Position numbers and translations under genes: made by a program
Shown: positions 61,301 through 64,000 of the stretch, piece by piece
Layout: every line of letters starts with the position of its first letter
Position numbering within the stretch: position 1 is the stretch's first letter
NCBI GenBank assembly: GCA_013397695.1
Contig: VYZI01000019.1
Span: 4,882,932-4,946,931, forward strand
Reading direction: 5' to 3'
DNA: 64,000 nt
Source: Centropus unirufus
Lineage: Eukaryota; Chordata; Aves; Cuculiformes; Centropidae
The notes under the pieces: model-generated
What the model saw: only the letters and a program-made list of their open reading frames with translations
Told to the model about the DNA's origin: nothing
The model's database searches: none

Positions 61301-63131
61301 ATTCCTACATTCTCCTTTCCTTACCCAGATACCGCATTGGGCCATTTGAAGTAGAGAGTGCCCTGATAGAGCACCCAGCAGTAGCAGAAACAGCTGTTGT
61401 CAGCAGCCCTGATCCCCTCAGAGGAGAGGTAACGATGCTGAACGGTGAGGGGGAAGCAATATTTTTGTTTAAATGTGTAACAGTACAAAGCAGTTCCTAC
61501 TTTACTGAGCGATGTACAGTTCTAAGGCAATCTTATCAACCTGAATAACCTCCTGGGGTGCCTGGCAAAACCCCTTCCCATTTACGTGCCTTTGCTCTTG
61601 GTTTCTTCTCATCCCAAGATGGCCTGGTCTTCTCTGTGCAGTGATGTTTGCTTTCCCCTTGTTGTTAAGCACTTGTATATACACTGAAATTGTCTTCTGG
61701 TTGTCCTGGAGTGGCCATACTTGTACGGTAACTGTCCTAGCATTAAACTCGGGCTGCACACAGGGAGAAAACGCAGCCCTCTGCTGGGATGACATGGACC
61801 TATTGTCCACAGTGTGAACTTCAGAGAGAAACAAGGTGTCCCTCAGCTTCGGAGAGAACTCTGCAGAGACACCACTCATTAATCCTTCTTCCTGACTGAC
61901 AGGGAGAAGATGGCTTTGTAACGAGAGCGGGAAAACTGTGCTTTCGACTTTTCCTTCCGCATGTCCTTCTGGTGCAATAACTCCTTAGTTGGCCCTGGGT
62001 TTCTATTCCTCCCTTTTGCGTGTCATGACCGAGCAGGACTTGCTCACTTGTAACCTGTACATCAGCCCATAAAAATAGATGGCATTAGGTCACTTTTGTT
62101 GACCTTGCTTTACAGGTCGTGAAAGCATTTGTGGTCCTGTCCCCCACCTTCTCATCCAGGGACTTGGAGAGCTTAACCTGTGACTTGCAGGAGCACGTCA
62201 AGAAAACAACTGCTCCATATAAATACCCTAGAAAGGTAAATGCGTCTGAGCAGAGACCAGGGTGCCCAGGGCACCCTTCCATCAGTCCAAGGAGAATTAC
62301 TGTTTGGATTTTCATCATTCACCTGAAATACACAGTCATAAACATTCAGCTAAAGCAGTGGCTCCAGAAAATCTTTTCTAAGTAGCATTAGTTTAGGTTG
62401 GTTTTCATGTATTTGTGTAAAGCATTTGATTAAAACACTTGAAAAATTCTAGGCTTCGTACAATGTGCTCGTTACATCTGCACGTTCTCAGTTAGGATCA
62501 CAATCAAGTTCTTCTTTTTGTATTTAACCTTCAACCGAGTGCATTCTGGTGATTTTAGGGTAGGATCTAACTGAATCCGAATAAGTTTTTATCCACTGAT
62601 CCTCACAGTTAATAAATAGGAGGAAAGCCGAGGATGATTCACTTTGTATTTCTCAGTAGTCGCAACAGTACAGGAGAAGAGCTACTATCAGTGCTTTTCT
62701 TGTGCATAACTCAGGAACTAAGGACCATTAAGATGTCCCTTGTTTTATGCCAATGAAATCCCTTTTGTCATTCATCTCTGAACTCTGTTACCATTTAGAT
62801 ATTTGTCTTTCTGTTACGGTATCATTTGGTTAGCTGGAAAGCAGCTACACAGATGCTTGGCCATCAAGGCAGCCAAAGAAATCGCTTTACAAGTGGCACA
62901 GTGCGCTGCCTTGATTTGGCTTGGACTTGGTCCTTTAGATGAGCGTTTCTTGCTCTTCATTTTCCACATGTTCTGAAGGCCAGTCTAGAAAACCAGCTCT
63001 GTGCTGCATTGTTTTCTGTTTGTTTGTTGTTTTTTTTTAATTAGGTGGAATTTGTCCAAGAGCTCCCAAAGACAGTCACTGGGAAGATCAAGAGGAATGA
63101 ATTAAGAAACAAAGAGTGGGGACGGATGTAG
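55169..63131 (+). CDS. Medium-chain acyl-CoA synthetase, ACSM1/ACSM2-like (13 coding exons)
   Basis: Exons are 55169-55369, 55773-55983, 56399-56606, 56941-57084, 57832-57988, 58451-58530, 59282-59405, 59923-60003, 60109-60210, 60581-60708, 61329-61428, 62116-62235 and 63045-63131 (1743 nt, 580 residues plus stop). Each has exactly the length and phase of its counterpart in the upstream gene. The N-terminus (MKLSFKLQTLKSLWALK) is basic and predicts mitochondrial import. Motifs are P-loop TSGTTGSPK (229-237), EVYGQTET (368-375), TGDR (453-456), GRDDDIIISSG and the A10 lysine in VTGKIKR (K566). The likely reaction is ATP-dependent ligation of CoA to medium-chain or aromatic carboxylic acids in the mitochondrial matrix. 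ACSM1/2-like wording includes DTGWILASL, VGAPTLFRML, KPIRPLGLFS and FQFFGR. SALIEHPAV also fits ACSM4, so no single symbol is assigned. Val369 replaces the small residue usual before the A5 tyrosine. Confidence 0.9.
55773..55983 (+). CDS. Second ACSM exon 2
   Basis: It encodes NPAFWWIDGKGEEVKWSFEE, CGLQKGDRT and LPRVPEWWLVNVACMRA. Acceptor TGTTTTGTAG, donor GTCAGT, phase 1 out. Confidence 0.95.
56399..56606 (+). CDS. Second ACSM exon 3
   Basis: It encodes IPGISLLSAKDILYRLQ and VSKAKCIVTND. Acceptor TGCTCTTCTAG, donor GTGAGT, phase 2 out. Confidence 0.95.
56941..57084 (+). CDS. Second ACSM exon 4: P-loop
   Basis: It encodes SIFFTSGTTGSPKMTEHSQG. Acceptor CTGTTTCAAAG is modest; donor GTATGA. 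The frame and length match the upstream gene's exon 4. Confidence 0.95.
57292..57384 (+). other. Candidate 93-nt cassette exon, phase-neutral
   Basis: Acceptor TGCCCTTTCTTTAG and donor GG/GTGAGC bound 93 bases between exons 4 and 5. Phase is 2 in and 2 out, and the frame is open throughout (it contains ISWEYFSAKNRV). The sister gene and known ACSM proteins have no equivalent, so the main model excludes it. Confidence 0.3.
57832..57988 (+). CDS. Second ACSM exon 5
   Basis: It encodes YWLDLTPSDVIWSTADTGWI and FGSCIFIHKLP. DTGWI rather than DTGWV is an ACSM1/ACSM2-type choice. Acceptor GTGTATCAG, donor GTAAGG. Confidence 0.95.
58451..58530 (+). CDS. Second ACSM exon 6
   Basis: It encodes LCRFPIDTLVGAPTLFRML. 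The GAP tripeptide corresponds to ACSM2's MMGAP, where the ACSM5-like gene has CTAP. Donor GTACCT. Confidence 0.94.
59282..59405 (+). CDS. Second ACSM exon 7: A5 motif
   Basis: It encodes LKHCISGGEPLNPEV and ends HEVYGQTET. Val precedes the Tyr where relatives have Gly, Ser or Asn. Acceptor CTGTGAAG, donor GTACAT. Confidence 0.95.
59923..60003 (+). CDS. Second ACSM exon 8
   Basis: It has 27 codons, GIICSVFEGMKIKPGSMGK to LYDVQ. Acceptor GATTTTTTGCAG, donor GTTTGC. Confidence 0.94.
60109..60210 (+). CDS. Second ACSM exon 9
   Basis: It has 34 codons: IVDKNANILPPGQQGEIAVR then KPIRPLGLFSEYV. Acceptor TTTCATTCTAG, donor GTAAGG. Confidence 0.94.
60581..60708 (+). CDS. Second ACSM exon 10: TGDR and hinge
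   Basis: It encodes DNPKKTAESERGDFYVTGDR and GYFQFFGRDDDIIISSG. The acceptor ACACTTTTGAG has a weak pyrimidine tract, and the donor GTTAGT is less usual. The reading frame and homology settle both ends. Confidence 0.93.
61329..61428 (+). CDS. Second ACSM exon 11
   Basis: It encodes YRIGPFEVESALIEHPAV and ETAVVSSPDPLRGE. ETAV (versus ESAV upstream) is ACSM2-like. Acceptor TTCCTTACCCAG, donor GTAACG. Confidence 0.95.
62116..62235 (+). CDS. Second ACSM exon 12
   Basis: It has 40 codons, VVKAFVVLSPTF to APYKYPRK. Acceptor TTGCTTTACAG, donor GTAAAT. Confidence 0.95.
63045..63131 (+). CDS. Second ACSM last exon: catalytic lysine
   Basis: It encodes VEFVQELPKTVTGKIKRNEL and ends EWGRM with TAG. 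The A10 lysine is K566, the same position as in the upstream gene. The acceptor follows a long T run ending AATTAG. Confidence 0.95.
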   Translation: MEFVQELPKTVTGKIKRNELRNKEWGRM

Positions 63132-64000
63132 CATTGTGTGGAATTTAACAGAACTCCTTTCATTCCGTTAACACTATAGAAATCTCTCAAATATAACTGC
63201 CCTCTTCTGATCTTTTTTTGTTAAATATTTGAGCATCAAAGCCTGTAGATAACACCAAGATATTATGTTTGCACCTGCTTGAAAAGCTTCTAATGTCAGT
63301 ACCACGGTTTCAGTTCCTGAAGCACTGCTGGGAAAGGGAACAAACCGTACAACTCCATTCTAGTCCTGAACGTCTGCAGGTTCTTCAGAATTTGGCTAGT
63401 GACCAATGTCTTCTAGATAGCATCCAAGATCAATGAAGAGATATTGCTGGTATCTTATCTGGCTCCAAGCTGCAGAAAAGAAAGGTGTGGATCTGAGTGG
63501 TTCAAATGTTCTGTCTTTAAATGCAGCATTTTTAAACTGAATGCAGCCCTCCAATTATTTACTGAAGATGGAAAGGCTCCTCTTTATTAAATACCATCGG
63601 ATGGCCTTCATAAACCTTCACTGTTTTATATAAGTTTTGAAGACACGCAGTGCTAGTTTCTCCCATGCTTTATCCACAAGTATTCTTTCATACAAATGGA
63701 GCTTCCTTGCTCGCCCTCTACTCTGATCTCCACACGCAGTAGACAAAACTCCTGTACCACTTCTGGTGTCCTTCAAATAGAGCAGACCATGGTTGTTTGC
63801 CACAGAAGCAGTCTATTTCAGCAGCCACTTTAGAGGTGAAACCAGTGAAAAAACTCCCTTGATCTGCTTTGGGTGATCACATCTCCCTTTAACATTTAGC
63901 TCTTAGCCTCGTGAAGAAGCTTGCATTGTAGTGTACACACCCTTACTTTTTACAGTTGTGCTTGCAATAGTGGGCCAAACTTTGAAGCTTTATCAGTTCT
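63132..64000 (+). other. 3' flank of the second ACSM gene
   Basis: It probably includes the 3' UTR. No canonical AATAAA was seen. The variant ATTAAA at 63586-63591 (455 bases past the stop) is the best candidate polyadenylation signal. No further exon was recognised before the window ends. Confidence 0.45.

Overview
This is vertebrate nuclear DNA. It has split genes with GT/AG introns, polyadenylation signals and no prokaryotic features. The proteins, the gene order and the compact introns with few transposons suggest a sauropsid, most likely a bird. That placement is an inference, because no species-diagnostic repeat was recognised.

Three protein-coding genes can be rebuilt exon by exon with an unbroken reading frame. 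(1) PDILT, the testis-type protein disulfide isomerase-like protein, lies on the minus strand from 41282 down to 18759. It has 11 coding exons and 525 residues, with a signal peptide and a C-terminal KEEL retention signal. (2) A medium-chain acyl-CoA synthetase that best fits ACSM5 lies on the plus strand from 44838 to 53233 (13 coding exons, 580 residues). (3) A second, tandem ACSM gene with ACSM1/ACSM2-like features lies on the plus strand from 55169 to 63131 (13 coding exons, 580 residues). Every coding exon of the two ACSM genes has the same length in both, so they are a tandem duplication.

Layout: 1-18.6 kb holds no recognisable gene. PDILT occupies 18.7-41.3 kb. A 3.5 kb divergent intergenic region (41.3-44.8 kb) contains a hairpin-type inverted repeat about 0.5 kb upstream of the PDILT start. 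The ACSM pair fills 44.8-63.1 kb, and the final 0.87 kb is 3' flank. The head-to-head order PDILT-ACSM5 followed by further ACSM genes matches the mammalian 16p12-type locus. Mammals have UMOD next to the 3' end of PDILT, but no UMOD exon was recognised in the left 18 kb.

Functionally the locus combines two unrelated roles. PDILT is a redox-crippled ER chaperone whose active-site cysteines are replaced: SQLS in the first thioredoxin domain and SQDC in the second. The ACSM enzymes are predicted mitochondrial matrix ligases that activate medium-chain fatty and related carboxylic acids to CoA thioesters. The points most worth checking are the PDILT active sites, a phase-neutral 93-nt candidate cassette exon in the second ACSM gene, a possible uORF overlapping the ACSM5 start codon, and the hairpin element between the divergent genes.
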